From: Halobacteriales archaeon QS_4_69_34
Lineage (GTDB): Archaea; Halobacteriota; Halobacteria; Halobacteriales; Halococcaceae
Direction: 5' to 3'
DNA: 64,000 bases
Assembly (NCBI GenBank): GCA_003021045.1
Contig: PXRN01000003.1
Coordinates: forward strand, 180,536-244,535
Positions 34,639-44,652 of this stretch are shown here, one piece after another; positions within the stretch are counted from its first letter, which is position 1, and the number at the start of each line of letters is the position of its first letter. Under the pieces are notes generated by a model. It saw only the letters and a list, made by a program, of their open reading frames with translations. It did not search any database and was not told the origin of the DNA. The position numbers were made by a program, and so were the translations under genes.

Positions 34639-34944
34639 ATGGCAAGCGAGCGCGTCGAGCAGCTCGAATCACGGGTCGAGGAGCTCGAAGCGACCGTGAG
34701 CGGCCTCACCACCGAGCTCATCGAAACCAGAGATCGCCTCAGGGAGGTCGAGCCCGACCGCAAGCAGGCCGGTGCGGGTCGATCCGGTCGGAGCCGGCCC
34801 GGCGGAGGGCGAGCGAGCGAGAGCGGATCGGGAGGGCCCGCGGGCGGCGAGGACACACCGGCCGACGACGATAAACCGCTGGGCCCGGAAGGCGAGTCCG
34901 AACCCAACGACCCTGCGCCGGACGACGACATCATCGTCGCCTGA
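34639..34944 (+). CDS. Short coiled-coil protein upstream of smc
   Basis: A 101-residue protein starting at ATG 34639. Residues 3-40 form a tight coiled coil (RVEQLESRVEELEATVSGL). The rest is a Gly/Ser/Arg stretch and an acidic tail ending DDDIIVA. It lies 18 bp before smc and is probably co-transcribed with it. The position suggests a role linked to chromosome organisation, but the protein itself gives no proof. A GTG two codons upstream is an alternative start. Confidence 0.7.
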   Translation: MASERVEQLESRVEELEATVSGLTTELIETRDRLREVEPDRKQAGAGRSGRSRPGGGRASESGSGGPAGGEDTPADDDKPLGPEGESEPNDPAPDDDIIVA

Positions 34945-34962
34945 GCCGGACAGACGAGCACC

Positions 34963-37900
34963 ATGCACATCAAAACGCTCGTTCTGGACGGCTTCAAGAG
35001 CTTCGGGCGGCGAACGGAGATCCCCTTTCACGACGATTTTACTACTATTAGCGGCCCGAACGGCTCGGGGAAGTCGAACATCGTCGACGCCGTGCTCTTC
35101 TGTCTGGGCCTCGCGCGCACGCGCGGTATCCGCGCGAAGAAGCTCACCGACCTCATCTACGACCCCGGCCACGATGACGGCACCCGGACGGGGGGGCCGC
35201 GCGAGGCGTCGGTCGAAGTGATCCTCGACAACGCCGACGAGACCCTAGAGCGCTCGCAGGTGGTGAACGCGGCCGGCAGCGAGGAGGTGGGAAGCGTCGA
35301 GGAGGTGGCGATCAAGCGCCGCGTGAAAGAGACCGAGGAGAACTACTACTCCTACTACTACCTCAACGGCCGGTCGGTGAACCTCTCGGACGTCCAGGAC
35401 CTGCTCGCGCGGGCCGGCGTCACCCCCGAGGGGTACAACGTCGTTATGCAGGGCGACGTCACAGGGATCATCTCGATGACGCCGGTCGAGCGCCGGGAGA
35501 TAATCGAGGAGATCGCCGGCGTCGCCGAGTTCGACGCCAAAAAGGCCGAGGCCTTCGAGGAGCTCGAAGTCGTCGCCGAACGCATCGACGAGGCCGACCT
35601 CCGGATCGAGGAGAAGGAGACCCGGCTCGGTCAGTTGGCCGAGGAACGCGAGACCGCCCTCGAGTATCGGAAACTGCGTGAGGAGAAAGACGAACAGGAG
35701 AGCTACCGGAAGGCCGCCGAGCTGGAGGAAAAGCGCGAGGAACGCGCGGCGATCGACGACGCGATCGACGAGCGCGAGGACGACCTCGACGCGCTCCAGA
35801 GCGAACTCGACGAGCGCGAGGGCCGGGTCTCCCGACTGGAGGACGACCTCGACGAACTCGACGCCGAGATTCAGCGCACGGGCGAGGACGAACAGCTGAC
35901 GATCAAACGCGAGATCGAGGAGGTCAAAGGCGAGATCGATCGGTTGGAAGACAGGATCGAGAGCACCGAGGAGCGCATCGAGGACGCCGAGAACGAGCGC
36001 CGGCAGGCGTTCGTCGAGATCGACAGGAAAGGCGAGACCGTCGAGGAGCTCGACGCCGAGATCCGAGACGCGAAGGTCGAGAAAGCCTCCGTGGTGGCCG
36101 ACATCGAGGATCTGGAGGCCGAGGTCGCGGCACTCGAAGCCGAGATCGAGTCGATCGACAGCGCCTACGAGGAGCGCAAAGCAGAGCTCGACGAGCGGCG
36201 GGCGGCGCTCGAGGACCTGAAAGACGAGAAAAACGAGCTCCAGCGCGAGCAGGACCGGCTGCTCGACGCGGCCCGGCGACGCTCGACCGAGCAGAGCGAG
36301 ACGGAGGCGGCCATCGAGGACGCAGGGGAGGCGATCCCCGCGATCGAGGCCGCGATCGCCGACCTCGAAGACGAACTCGGGAAGGCCGAGGCGAACGTCG
36401 AGAGCATCGAGGGCGTCGTCGCCGACCTCAAAGGAGAGAAGCGCACGCTCGCCGCGGAGCTCGACGAGCTCGACGACGAGATCCGGGCGGCCCAGCGCGA
36501 GTACTCGGAACTCGAATCGAAGGTCGACGACGGGGGCTCCTCGTACGGCCGGGCGGTTTCGACGGTGCTCAACGCCGACATGGAGGGCGTACACGGAACG
36601 ATCGCCCAGCTCGGGGGCGTCGACCCCGCGCACGCGACCGCCTGCGAGACCGCCGCGGGCGGTCGGCTGGCCCACGTCGTCGTCGACGACGACGGGGTCG
36701 GCCAGCGGGCCATCGAACACCTCAAGTCACACAATGCGGGCCGGGCGACGTTTCTCCCGCTCTCGGAGATGTACGAGCGCTCGCTGCCGAGTCCGCCCGA
36801 TCGAGCGGGCGTCGTCGGCTTCGCCTACGAGCTCGTCGACTTCCCCGCCGAGTACGCGGGCGTCTTCTCCTACGTGCTCGACGACACCCTCGTGGTCGAA
36901 AACATCGAGATCGCCCGCGAGCTGATGGGCGATTTCCGCCTCGTCACGCTGGAGGGCGAGCTCGTCGAGAAGAGCGGCGCGATGACCGGCGGTTCGAAGG
37001 GTGGCTCGCGGTACTCCTTCTCGGCCGACGGGGGCCGGCTCGAACGCCTCGCCGACCGGATCGCGAAGCTCGAAGACGAGCGCCGGAACACCCAAGAAGA
37101 GCTTCGGGGGGTCGAGGAGCGCCTCGACGACGCCCGGGACCGCCGCTCGGGGGCGGCCGAGCAGGTGCGCGAAATCGAGGCCGACATCGAGCGCAAGGCC
37201 GATGAGCGCGAGGGCATCGAGGAGCGCATCGAGGAGCTCGAAGCGGAGCTCGCCGACATCGAGGGCGAACGCGAGGCAGTCGACGAGCAGATGGGCGAGC
37301 TCGAAGCCGACATCGAAGAGGTTGAGGAGCGGATCGCCGGCGTCGAGAGCGAGGTCGAGGCCATCGAGGCCGACCTCGCCGACTCCGACGTGCCCGAACT
37401 CACGAGCGAGGTCGAGGCCGTCGAGGCCGAGATCGGCGAGCTCGAAGAGCGCCAAGACGAGCTCGACGGACGGCTGAACGAGCTCGGATTGAAGAAACAG
37501 TACGCCGAGGAGTCGATCGAGGAGCTCCACGACGAGCTCGAGACCGCCCAGAATCGCAAGGCCGAGGGCCAAGAGCGTATCGAGGAGCTCGAAAGCGCGG
37601 TCGAGAAGCGAGAAGGACGGCTCGCCGAGAAAGAGGCCGCGGTCGCCGATCTCGAAGCGGAGCTCGCGGAGCTGAAAGGTGAGCGCGAGGAGCTCAAGGA
37701 GTCGCTCAGAGCCGCGGTCGAGGAGCGCGACGAGCAGCGGGCGGCCGTGGGGGAAGTCGAGGGCGAGCTCGACGCCCACCGCGAGACCGCCGAGCGCCTC
37801 GACTGGGAGATCGAGGAGCTCTCGGCGACGGTCGGCGAGTACGATCCGGCGGCGATCCCGGACCACGAGGCAGTCGAGAGCGAGATCAGTAGGCTGGAAG

Positions 37901-38529
37901 CGGAGATGGCGGCGCTCGAACCGGTGAACATGCTCGCCATCGAGGAGTACGACACCGTCAAAGCCGACATAACGGAGCTCCGCGAACGTCGGGCGACGCT
38001 CGTCGAGGAGCGCGAGGGTATCGAGGAACGCATCGAGAGCTACGAAGCCCAGAAAAAGCGGACGTTCATGGACGCGTATGGGGCGATCGACACCCACTTC
38101 GAGGCCATCTTCGAGCGGCTCTCGTCGGGGTCGGGCACCCTCCATCTCGAGGACCCCGACGATCCGTTCGAGGGCGGGCTGACGATGCGCGCCCGCCCGG
38201 CGGACAAGCCGATCCAGCGCCTCGAAGCGATGTCGGGCGGCGAGAAGTCCCTGACCGCACTCGCCTTTATCTTCGCCATCCAGCGGCACAACCCCGCGCC
38301 CTTTTACGCGCTCGACGAGGTCGACGCGTTCCTGGATGCGGCGAACGCAGAGCGGGTCGGCGAGCTCGTCGACGAGCTCGCGGCCGACGCGCAGTTCGTC
38401 GTCGTTTCCCACCGCTCGGCGATGCTCGACCGCTCCGAGCGCGCCATCGGCGTGACGATGCAGGGCAACAACGTGAGCGCCGTGACCGGGATCGAGGTCG
38501 GTGCGCGGGAGATTCCCGCCGATGACTGA
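34963..38529 (+). CDS. smc: Chromosome segregation/condensation ATPase SMC
   Basis: A 1188-residue protein of typical SMC length. The N-terminal ATPase half has Walker A GPNGSGKSN (Lys37). Long coiled coils run from about residue 165 to 515 and from 675 to 1030. The hinge lies around residues 530-665 (GTIAQLGGVDPAHATACETA and the GG-rich AMTGGSKGGSRYS). The C-terminal half has the signature MSGGEKSLTALAF (about 1089) and Walker B FYALDEVDAFLD (about 1116). It condenses and aligns chromosomes together with ScpA, whose gene overlaps its 3' end. A short coiled-coil gene precedes it. Confidence 0.97.
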   Translation: MHIKTLVLDGFKSFGRRTEIPFHDDFTTISGPNGSGKSNIVDAVLFCLGLARTRGIRAKKLTDLIYDPGHDDGTRTGGPREASVEVILDNADETLERSQVVNAAGSEEVGSVEEVAIKRRVKETEENYYSYYYLNGRSVNLSDVQDLLARAGVTPEGYNVVMQGDVTGIISMTPVERREIIEEIAGVAEFDAKKAEAFEELEVVAERIDEADLRIEEKETRLGQLAEERETALEYRKLREEKDEQESYRKAAELEEKREERAAIDDAIDEREDDLDALQSELDEREGRVSRLEDDLDELDAEIQRTGEDEQLTIKREIEEVKGEIDRLEDRIESTEERIEDAENERRQAFVEIDRKGETVEELDAEIRDAKVEKASVVADIEDLEAEVAALEAEIESIDSAYEERKAELDERRAALEDLKDEKNELQREQDRLLDAARRRSTEQSETEAAIEDAGEAIPAIEAAIADLEDELGKAEANVESIEGVVADLKGEKRTLAAELDELDDEIRAAQREYSELESKVDDGGSSYGRAVSTVLNADMEGVHGTIAQLGGVDPAHATACETAAGGRLAHVVVDDDGVGQRAIEHLKSHNAGRATFLPLSEMYERSLPSPPDRAGVVGFAYELVDFPAEYAGVFSYVLDDTLVVENIEIARELMGDFRLVTLEGELVEKSGAMTGGSKGGSRYSFSADGGRLERLADRIAKLEDERRNTQEELRGVEERLDDARDRRSGAAEQVREIEADIERKADEREGIEERIEELEAELADIEGEREAVDEQMGELEADIEEVEERIAGVESEVEAIEADLADSDVPELTSEVEAVEAEIGELEERQDELDGRLNELGLKKQYAEESIEELHDELETAQNRKAEGQERIEELESAVEKREGRLAEKEAAVADLEAELAELKGEREELKESLRAAVEERDEQRAAVGEVEGELDAHRETAERLDWEIEELSATVGEYDPAAIPDHEAVESEISRLEAEMAALEPVNMLAIEEYDTVKADITELRERRATLVEEREGIEERIESYEAQKKRTFMDAYGAIDTHFEAIFERLSSGSGTLHLEDPDDPFEGGLTMRARPADKPIQRLEAMSGGEKSLTALAFIFAIQRHNPAPFYALDEVDAFLDAANAERVGELVDELAADAQFVVVSHRSAMLDRSERAIGVTMQGNNVSAVTGIEVGAREIPADD

Positions 38530-39463
38530 CGGCGACGGCGGCGAGCCGGAGGACCAAGCGCTCCGACGCGGCCGGGAAGGGGAGACGGCCACCGGCGAGG
38601 GGAGTAACGTCGACGTCGAGAGCGGTTCTACCGGCGCTCGATCCGACGAAGACGACGGCGTGTCTGCCGGCGGCGAGACGGTCGAACCGGTCGAGGTGCT
38701 CGTGGGGCTGGCCGAGGCGGGCGAGATCGAGCCGTGGGACATCGACATCGTCGCCGTCACCGACGCCTTCCTCGCCGAGCTCGACGCCGCGGACCTCCGG
38801 GGCTCGGGGCGTGCACTCTTCTACGCGAGCGTCCTCCTGCGGATGAAAAGCGACGCGCTGCTCGATGACGAGCCCGAGACAGCAGAGCCCGAGCCCGAAC
38901 CGTGGGAGGGTGCTTGGAACGAACCGGTCGGCGAGGGGGGGCCGGCCGGGGACCCGATCGACGCGCTCGAAGCCGAGATGGACCGACGGCTGGAGCGCAA
39001 GCGCGCCCGGGGGACCCCCGAGACGCTCGACGAGCTGGTCCGCGAGCTCCGCGAGGCCGAGCGCGACTCGCGCTGGAAGGAGTCACGGGAGTACGACACC
39101 AGCGACTCGCCGCGGGGCTTCCGGCGCGGGACCCAGACCCTCGATTACCGCAGCGACGACGACCTGCGGGTCGACGAGGAGCCCACCGAGGCCGACGTGA
39201 CGGGCACGGCCCATGCCGAGGACATCGAGGCGACGATCGCGGACGTCGAGCGCGCGCTGCGCGGGCAGTACGACGCCGGGCGCGAGGAGGTGCTCTACGC
39301 CGAGATCGAGTCGGCGGGCGGCTCGCGGGTCGAGACCTTTCTCGCGCTCCTGTTTCTCGCCCACCGCGGGCGGGTCAGGCTGGAGCAGGACGAACTGTTC
39401 GGCGACCTCTGGGTGCAGAACCCGGCCACCACGAGCGCACCCGAGGGGGCGCTCGCGGACTGA
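38522..39463 (+). CDS. scpA: Segregation and condensation protein ScpA
   Basis: A 313-residue kleisin. ATG at 38522 overlaps the last 8 bp of smc. After an acidic 50-residue leader the conserved N-terminal kleisin region reads [20 protein letters not shown] and [18 protein letters not shown]. The middle is acidic and variable. The C-terminal winged helix, which binds the SMC head, includes [20 protein letters not shown]. It bridges the SMC heads; no ScpB homologue is seen downstream, which is common in archaea. Confidence 0.93.
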   Translation: MTDGDGGEPEDQALRRGREGETATGEGSNVDVESGSTGARSDEDDGVSAGGETVEPVEVLVGLAEAGEIEPWDIDIVAVTDAFLAELDAADLRGSGRALFYASVLLRMKSDALLDDEPETAEPEPEPWEGAWNEPVGEGGPAGDPIDALEAEMDRRLERKRARGTPETLDELVRELREAERDSRWKESREYDTSDSPRGFRRGTQTLDYRSDDDLRVDEEPTEADVTGTAHAEDIEATIADVERALRGQYDAGREEVLYAEIESAGGSRVETFLALLFLAHRGRVRLEQDELFGDLWVQNPATTSAPEGALAD

Positions 39464-39578
39464 GCGCGCACGGGCTGGCCCCACCAAGTAAGTGTCCCGT
39501 TCCCCACGAGTCGCCGGCAGAGCGTGGCGTCGTCGCCGCTGCGGGATGCTGGTCGGCCCGGCGTCGCTACTACCCGAT

Positions 39579-39800
39579 TCAAACCGTGTCGGCACGGATC
39601 GATGCGCCGACGACGGTCGAGACGCGACTGGCGACGTCGGGTAGGGCGAGCGCACCGACGATGGCGAAAGGAGCCACGAGACGGCGATCGCGAACGCGGG
39701 AGCGTCCCTTTGAGAGCACGAAGACGACGACCAGCACCGACGGTAGGAGGTACCACGAGCGGACGACCCCGAATGTCGCCAGCGTGACATCCTCCCCGCC
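39579..39800 (-). pseudogene. Remnant of a small membrane protein gene without a start codon
   Basis: A minus-strand frame of 73 codons opens after a TAG at 39801-39803 and ends at TGA 39579-39581. It has strong coding character: two hydrophobic helices ([18 protein letters not shown] and [18 protein letters not shown]) followed by an amphipathic tail. It lacks an ATG, GTG or TTG before the first helix. It is probably the 3' end of a decayed gene. The rest of 39464-40008 shows no gene. Confidence 0.4.
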
Positions 39801-40008
39801 CTACCGTCCGCCTTTCCGCACCGCGGGCGGACTCGAGTGTGGTTCCCGTTTCTGGGGCGTGGTTTGCGGCGGCCGGCCGAGACTTCTGTATGAGATGTTC
39901 GATCTACCGGTACCGCTGGAGACTTCCGTTCCCGTCGGAGCGACTCCTGACGGCACGCCAACGGCGGTATCCGAAGGGACTTTAGCCGGTGGTTCGGTGG
40001 GTTGGCGT

Positions 40009-40755
40009 ATGACCGGGCCGTGGGCGGGGTGGGAGCACGTCGTGAAGGTCGACCCCGACAAGGCCCTCCGCGACGGCGAGACGTTCGCGGACGTCGCGGC
40101 CACGGGAACCGACGCCGTGATTGTCGGCGGCACGACGGGGATGACCGAGGCGAAGATGCGCGCGGCTGTCGACGCCTGCGCCGCGAGCGACGTGCCCCTC
40201 TACATCGAGCCGAGCCACGCCGCCGCCGTGGTCCACTCTTCGGATCTCGACGGCTACCTCGTCCCCATCGTTCTCAACGCCGGCGACGTCGCGTGGACGA
40301 CCGGCGCGCACAAGGAGTGGGTGCGCATGGACCGCGCGAACGCGACGGAGGAAAGAGAGCGAGAGATCGACTGGAGTCGCACCCACACCGAGGCCTACAT
40401 CGTCCTCAACCCCGACGCGTCGGTGGCCGAGTACACCCGGGCCGACTGCGATCTCGACGCCGCGGAGGTCGCCGCCTACGCCGAGGTCGCAGAGCGGATG
40501 CTGGGCCAGCCGATCGTCTACGTGGAGTACTCCGGGACGTTCGGCGACCCCGAGACGGTGGCCGCCGCGCGCGACGCGCTCGATTCGGCGGCGCTCTTCT
40601 ATGGCGGCGGCATCCACGACTACGACTCCGCGCGCGAGATGGCCGCGGTCGCGGACACGGTCGTCGTCGGCGACCTCGTCCACGAGGACGGCTGTGAGGC
40701 CGTCCGCGAGACGGTGCGTGGAGCCAAGGGAGCCGCCGAGCGAGCGCCGCGCTGA
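40009..40755 (+). CDS. Geranylgeranylglyceryl phosphate synthase
   Basis: A 248-residue TIM-barrel protein of the PcrB/GGGPS family. Visible blocks are [11 protein letters not shown] at the start, [94 protein letters not shown] and [13 protein letters not shown]. It joins glycerol-1-phosphate to geranylgeranyl diphosphate, the first ether bond of archaeal lipids. The next enzyme, the UbiA-type DGGGP synthase, is at 13669. ATG at 40009 is chosen; an upstream open frame has no protein-like composition. Confidence 0.95.
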   Translation: MTGPWAGWEHVVKVDPDKALRDGETFADVAATGTDAVIVGGTTGMTEAKMRAAVDACAASDVPLYIEPSHAAAVVHSSDLDGYLVPIVLNAGDVAWTTGAHKEWVRMDRANATEEREREIDWSRTHTEAYIVLNPDASVAEYTRADCDLDAAEVAAYAEVAERMLGQPIVYVEYSGTFGDPETVAAARDALDSAALFYGGGIHDYDSAREMAAVADTVVVGDLVHEDGCEAVRETVRGAKGAAERAPR

Positions 40756-41016
40756 ATCCCGGGGCGATCGAATCGAGGGACGGACACCCACCGCTGGGTC
40801 GCGGTCGACCGAAGAGGCCGGGCCGTCAGTTTCCGGCAACCGGTTCCCGTACACCTCCTATCCATCCTCTGTGAAGGACAGAGCAGCTAAACACGTGACT
40901 CCCGCTCCGGAGGAGCATGCACGCTCCCTCCCCCGAAGACGGGCGACGACGGGCAGGGGGGGGGGGAGCGAACGCGGAAGGGGGGCGTTTAAGACCGATC
41001 CTCCGGAAGGAGTTGT

Positions 41017-42318
41017 ATGCGAGAGCGCACCGACGTCGCCACGGCGGAGGCGGGCGAGCGGGCGGCGGTCGCGGGCTGGGTCCACGAGATCCGCGACCTC
41101 GGCGGAATCGCCTTCCTCATCGTCCGCGATCGGACGGGAAAGATCCAAGTGAAGTTCGAGAAGGAGACGATGGACGACGCGCTCGTCGCGGCCGGCACCG
41201 ACCTCGCCCGCGAAAGCGTCGTCCGCGTCACGGGCGCGGTCGAGGAGGAAGAACGCGCGCCGACGGACGTCGAGATCGTCCCCGACTCGGTGGAGGTGAT
41301 CGCCGAGGCCGATCCCGGCCTGCCCCTCGACCCATCGGGGAAGGTCGACGCCGAGTTGCCCACCCGGCTCGACAACCGCACGCTCGACCTCCGGCGGGGG
41401 GAAGCGAAGGCGGTGTTCGAGATCCGCGCTGAAGTCCTGCGCGCGGTCCGTGAGTACTTCCGAAGCGTGGGCTGTACGGAGATCACCACCCCGAAGATCG
41501 TCGCCACCGGCACCGAAGGGGGAACCGAACTCTTCCCGATCACGTACTTCGGCCGGGAGGCGTTCATGAACCAGTCGCCACAGCTGTTCAAGCAGCTCAT
41601 GGTCGGCTCCGGGCTGGAACGGGTCTTCGAGGTCGGTCCGATCTTCCGGGCCGAAGAGCACAACACGCCCCGACACCTGAACGAGGCGACCTCGATCGAC
41701 TTCGAGAGCGCCTTCTTCGACGCGAGCGAGGCGATGGACGTCTGTGAGGACGTCGTCCGTGTGGCCCACGAGGAGGTCGCCGAGAGCTGTGAATCCCAGC
41801 TGGAAACGCTCGGCTACGACGATTTTGGCGTGCCGGACGACGAGTTTCCGCGACTCACCTACGAGGACGCCATCGAGCGCATCAACGGGACGGGCGCGCT
41901 CGACGAGGAGTTGGAGTGGGGCGACGACCTGCCGACCGAGGGCGAGACGGCCCTCGGCGAGCAGGTAGGCGAGCACTACTTCATCACCGACTGGCCGAGC
42001 GAGATCAAACCGTTCTACATCAAGGACCGCGACGACGATCCGGACGTATCGACGGGCTTCGATCTGAACCACCCACGCATGGAACTCGTCTCGGGCGGCC
42101 AGCGCGAGCACAGGTACGACGAGCTCGTCGCGGGCTTCGAGGCACAGGGACTCGATCCCGAGGCCTTCGCGTACTACACGGAGATGTTCCGGTACGGGAT
42201 GCCCCCCCACGCGGGCTTCGGGCTGGGGGCCGAGCGACTGGTGATGACGATGCTCGACCTCCCGAACATCCGCGAGGCCCTCCTCTTTCCGCGGGACCGC
42301 CAGCGGCTGAGTCCGTGA
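41017..42318 (+). CDS. aspS: Aspartyl-tRNA synthetase (archaeal type)
   Basis: A 433-residue class IIb synthetase without the bacterial GAD insert, as usual for archaea. The N-terminal OB-fold reads [19 protein letters not shown]. The catalytic core shows motif 2 in [14 protein letters not shown], the flipping-loop region [13 protein letters not shown], and motif 3 [20 protein letters not shown]. It charges tRNA(Asp), and with GatCAB present (gatB at 32641) it may be non-discriminating and also make Asp-tRNA(Asn). A ribosome site GGAAGGAG lies 6 nt before ATG 41017, and a TATA-like GTTTAAG is about 27 bp upstream. Confidence 0.95.
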   Translation: MRERTDVATAEAGERAAVAGWVHEIRDLGGIAFLIVRDRTGKIQVKFEKETMDDALVAAGTDLARESVVRVTGAVEEEERAPTDVEIVPDSVEVIAEADPGLPLDPSGKVDAELPTRLDNRTLDLRRGEAKAVFEIRAEVLRAVREYFRSVGCTEITTPKIVATGTEGGTELFPITYFGREAFMNQSPQLFKQLMVGSGLERVFEVGPIFRAEEHNTPRHLNEATSIDFESAFFDASEAMDVCEDVVRVAHEEVAESCESQLETLGYDDFGVPDDEFPRLTYEDAIERINGTGALDEELEWGDDLPTEGETALGEQVGEHYFITDWPSEIKPFYIKDRDDDPDVSTGFDLNHPRMELVSGGQREHRYDELVAGFEAQGLDPEAFAYYTEMFRYGMPPHAGFGLGAERLVMTMLDLPNIREALLFPRDRQRLSP

Positions 42319-42531
42319 CCGGCGGTTCCTCCCGCCGATCCCGGCGTTCGCCTGGCGTGACGAAACTCACCTGCGCCGACCGTCCGACGGCGTCGTCCGT
42401 GCAGCGACCGGGCCTCCGAGGGGGCGAGCCGGCGCTCTTCGAGCCGATGGACGAACGGATCGTCCGGTGTTCCGGTCGCCTGCCGCCGTTTTGGAGCGAC
42501 TCGGCTCGTAGACACGCAGTCCCGGCGTCGG

Positions 42532-42951
42532 CTACCCCGGTCCGGGATGCTCGTCCGCGTCCGCGATCTCGAACAGCGGGTCGTACTCCTCCGGGAGGGC
42601 GTTCCGAAGTTCGCTGAACTCGCCCTCGGAGACGGCCTCCGAGAGCACGTCGACCACGGTACGGGCGTGAAACGCGGCCGTCGAGCGATCCTCGTCGCCG
42701 CTCACGCTTTCGTCGCGCTCGGCGACGCGTTCGACGAACTCCTCGAAGCCGAACGCTTCGGTCGTGGCGGCGTGGTCTTCGAGGTAGTGCCCGAGTTCGT
42801 CGGAGAGCTGGGCGGCGAGGTCCGTCGCCTCCCCCTCCTGGATGCGGTCGCCGAGCGCCTCCAGCGTGGCCCGGCTCGCGCTGAGAGCGGCTCCGCGCGA
42901 GGCGAGTTCCGCGCGGTTCTGTACCTCGCCGATGAAGGTGTCGTGATCCAT
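42532..42951 (-). CDS. DUF2267 family protein
   Basis: A 139-residue helical protein starting at ATG 42951. FIGEVQNRAELASRGAALSA and ATLEALGDRIQEGEATDLAAQ match the first DUF2267 repeat, and AFHARTVVDVLSEAVSEGE with LPEEYDPLFEIADAD matches the second. The family is common in haloarchaea and bacteria near stress genes. Its molecular role is unknown. Hsp20 and a PRC-barrel-like gene are just upstream on the same strand, and a decayed fragment of a similar gene lies at 46162-46318. Confidence 0.85.
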   Translation of the reverse strand: MDHDTFIGEVQNRAELASRGAALSASRATLEALGDRIQEGEATDLAAQLSDELGHYLEDHAATTEAFGFEEFVERVAERDESVSGDEDRSTAAFHARTVVDVLSEAVSEGEFSELRNALPEEYDPLFEIADADEHPGPG

Positions 42952-43258
42952 GTCGGGCCGTGGGCCGCCGTTTCGGAAACGCTTGTGGTGGCAGTCGCAA
43001 GCCGCCCGACACCTGCCGAATCGTCGCTGACGCCCCCGCGGCGACGCGTTTCGGTGTGGACGCGAGGGGCCCGATGGATCCGTCGGTGGAGGAAGCTCGA
43101 CGAGCTTTGAATCGCACGCGCTGACAGGAGCTCCGCTCCCGGCCGTCAGTGTCACGAACCGACGAGACGGCGGAACCGACGAGGCGGGTCGCCCGTACAC
43201 GGCGTGGGTGGAAGCTCCCCCGCCGAGATCCGTCCAGGATTTGCCGCTGCTCGTACGG
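42952..43258. other. Intergenic stretch without recognised gene
   Basis: It lies between the DUF2267 and PRC-barrel-like genes. It contains several CGGTGG/GACGAG-type GC-rich words but no repeat, RNA gene or coding frame I can support. The promoter of the DUF2267 gene should be here; no clear TATA box stands out. Confidence 0.3.
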
Positions 43259-43510
43259 TCACCGAGGGGCGTGATCGCCCTTTACGCGGATTTTCTCGTC
43301 TTTCGCCCGATCGATCATCTCGTCGTAGAGCGGGTACAATCGGTGTTCGGTCATCTCGAAGCCGAAGGTGGCTTCGAGAGTCGTCAGTAGATTGGTTCTG
43401 AACTTCACGTAGGCGATCCCGTCTCTGACCACGATCACGGTCCCCACCCGCTCGTCGTTGATGTCGACGACCGGCTTGCCTTCGTCCTCTTCCGTGAAAT
43501 CCCGCCTCAT
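43259..43510 (-). CDS. PRC-barrel-like small protein
   Basis: An 83-residue protein starting at ATG 43510 (MRRDFTEEDEGK...). The segment GKPVVDINDERVGTVIVV followed by DGIAYVKFRTNLL has the spacing of a PRC-barrel, a small beta domain found in RNA-processing proteins, photosystem assembly and stress proteins. The C-terminal half is helical (YPLYDEMIDRAKDEKIR). It is next to Hsp20 and DUF2267, so a stress-linked role is likely. The fold assignment is moderately sure and no partner can be named. Confidence 0.62.
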   Translation of the reverse strand: MRRDFTEEDEGKPVVDINDERVGTVIVVRDGIAYVKFRTNLLTTLEATFGFEMTEHRLYPLYDEMIDRAKDEKIRVKGDHAPR

Positions 43511-43807
43511 CTCTGTCCGGGCTGTCGCTCACCGGGATCGAGCCGCGTCGATTCTGTCGCCGCCTCCGGTGGCGCTGGTCGTCGCCCGATCGGTACGCTT
43601 CCGGGACCGGGACTCCCGAGCGAAGCCGCGTTCCCGTGTGGCTTTCCGGGTTCGAGCCAGCGTTCGCTTCCGGCGTACAGCGCGTCGTTCTCGGGAATCG
43701 CCGTCGCGGCGGGACGCCTCGTCGAACGAGTCGGCGCTACTCGCTCGCGCACGAGCGCGGCGATCGGAGAGGTGTGTCGTCGCCGGGACCGTGAGAGCGA
43801 TGGGCGT

Positions 43808-44182
43808 CTACCCCTCTACTTCGATCGGGTGCCCGGCCTCGGACGCACCCGGCTGAGCCGGGAGCGTGACTTCGAGGACGCCGTTGCGGTAGCGGGCGGT
43901 GACGTCCTCGGGTTCGATCGCCCGCGGCATGCGGAACGTGCGATGATACGTGCGCTTGCGGTTCCGTTCCTCGTCGACGTGCTCGGCCGAGACGCGAAGG
44001 CGACCCTCGTGCCAGTTGACGTCGATCTCCTCGCGGTCGAAACCGGGCATCTCGATCGTGAGGACGAACTCGCCGTCCTCTTCGTACAGCTCGACGTCGG
44101 TGTCGCCGCCCCGGCCGAACAGCTGGGACGGGGTGCCGAGTCCTTGTAGCCAGTTGTCCGTCGATCTGGTCGGTAGTGCCAT
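43808..44182 (-). CDS. Hsp20/alpha-crystallin family small heat-shock protein
   Basis: A 124-residue protein starting at ATG 44182 (MALPTRSTDNW...). The alpha-crystallin domain covers residues 25-118: DVELYEEDGEFVLTIEMPGF, EIDVNWHEGRLRVSAEH, and YRNGVLEVTLPAQ, which is the A-x-x-x-NGVLxVxLP signature. It would bind unfolding proteins as an oligomer. The TATA box at 44213-44223 gives a leader of about 10 nt. A longer in-frame start at 44242 lies upstream of that promoter and is rejected. Confidence 0.93.
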   Translation of the reverse strand: MALPTRSTDNWLQGLGTPSQLFGRGGDTDVELYEEDGEFVLTIEMPGFDREEIDVNWHEGRLRVSAEHVDEERNRKRTYHRTFRMPRAIEPEDVTARYRNGVLEVTLPAQPGASEAGHPIEVEG

Positions 44183-44212
44183 TGCCACCACCGGTCGGGC
44201 GATGGAGCCGAG

Positions 44213-44223
44213 GAAAATAAAAT
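44213..44223 (-). promoter_or_regulatory. TATA box of the Hsp20 gene
   Basis: The minus strand reads ATTTTATTTTC about 35 bp upstream of ATG 44182, in a locally AT-rich stretch. Heat-shock regulation is expected from the gene but no inverted operator could be confirmed by eye. Confidence 0.55.
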
Positions 44224-44652
44224 CTTGCGCTGATTTGGACACAAATCTCCGTTATAGAATTCCTATGCGTCTCGAGGGCATACACGTAGCCCTAAAACCG
44301 ATATAAACTCGACCGGAGGGGGACGCGACCGAGACGCCAGCGACCCGGAGCATGGGGCGACCGAGCGGCGCTCGCATCGCTCAGCTGATTCGAAAAAGTG
44401 CGAACGGTAGCGGTGCTCGGGGGCGTCGGTCGGTTCCGATCACGCTCCGGGAGAAATCGGGCTCGTCACACCGGCCGAGCGGCCGCAGGGCCGGTTACCG
44501 GTGCGTCCGGGGGCCGGCGACTGCTGACGTGAACGGCCGCGAATCGCCCCGTTTTCCCTCTGCTTTCAGTTCCCGTCCGAACGCCGTCACACGGCGGACC
44601 GAGTTCGCGGGGAGCGAGCCACCGATAGCCGAGCACCCCCAACCTGTCAGTA
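44224..44652. other. Intergenic region between Hsp20 and the TrkA-C gene
   Basis: Apart from the Hsp20 promoter this divergent interval shows GC-rich potential stem-loops around 44470-44510 (GGCCGAGCGGCC and CCGGTTACCGG) and no gene. No clear TATA box is seen for the gene at 44653. Confidence 0.3.

Noticed and set aside
40956..40966. Run of eleven G residues before aspS as a regulatory or slippage site
   Set aside because: It is non-coding, lies 50 bp upstream of the aspS start, and no feature depends on it. It may also be a length-uncertain homopolymer of the assembly.
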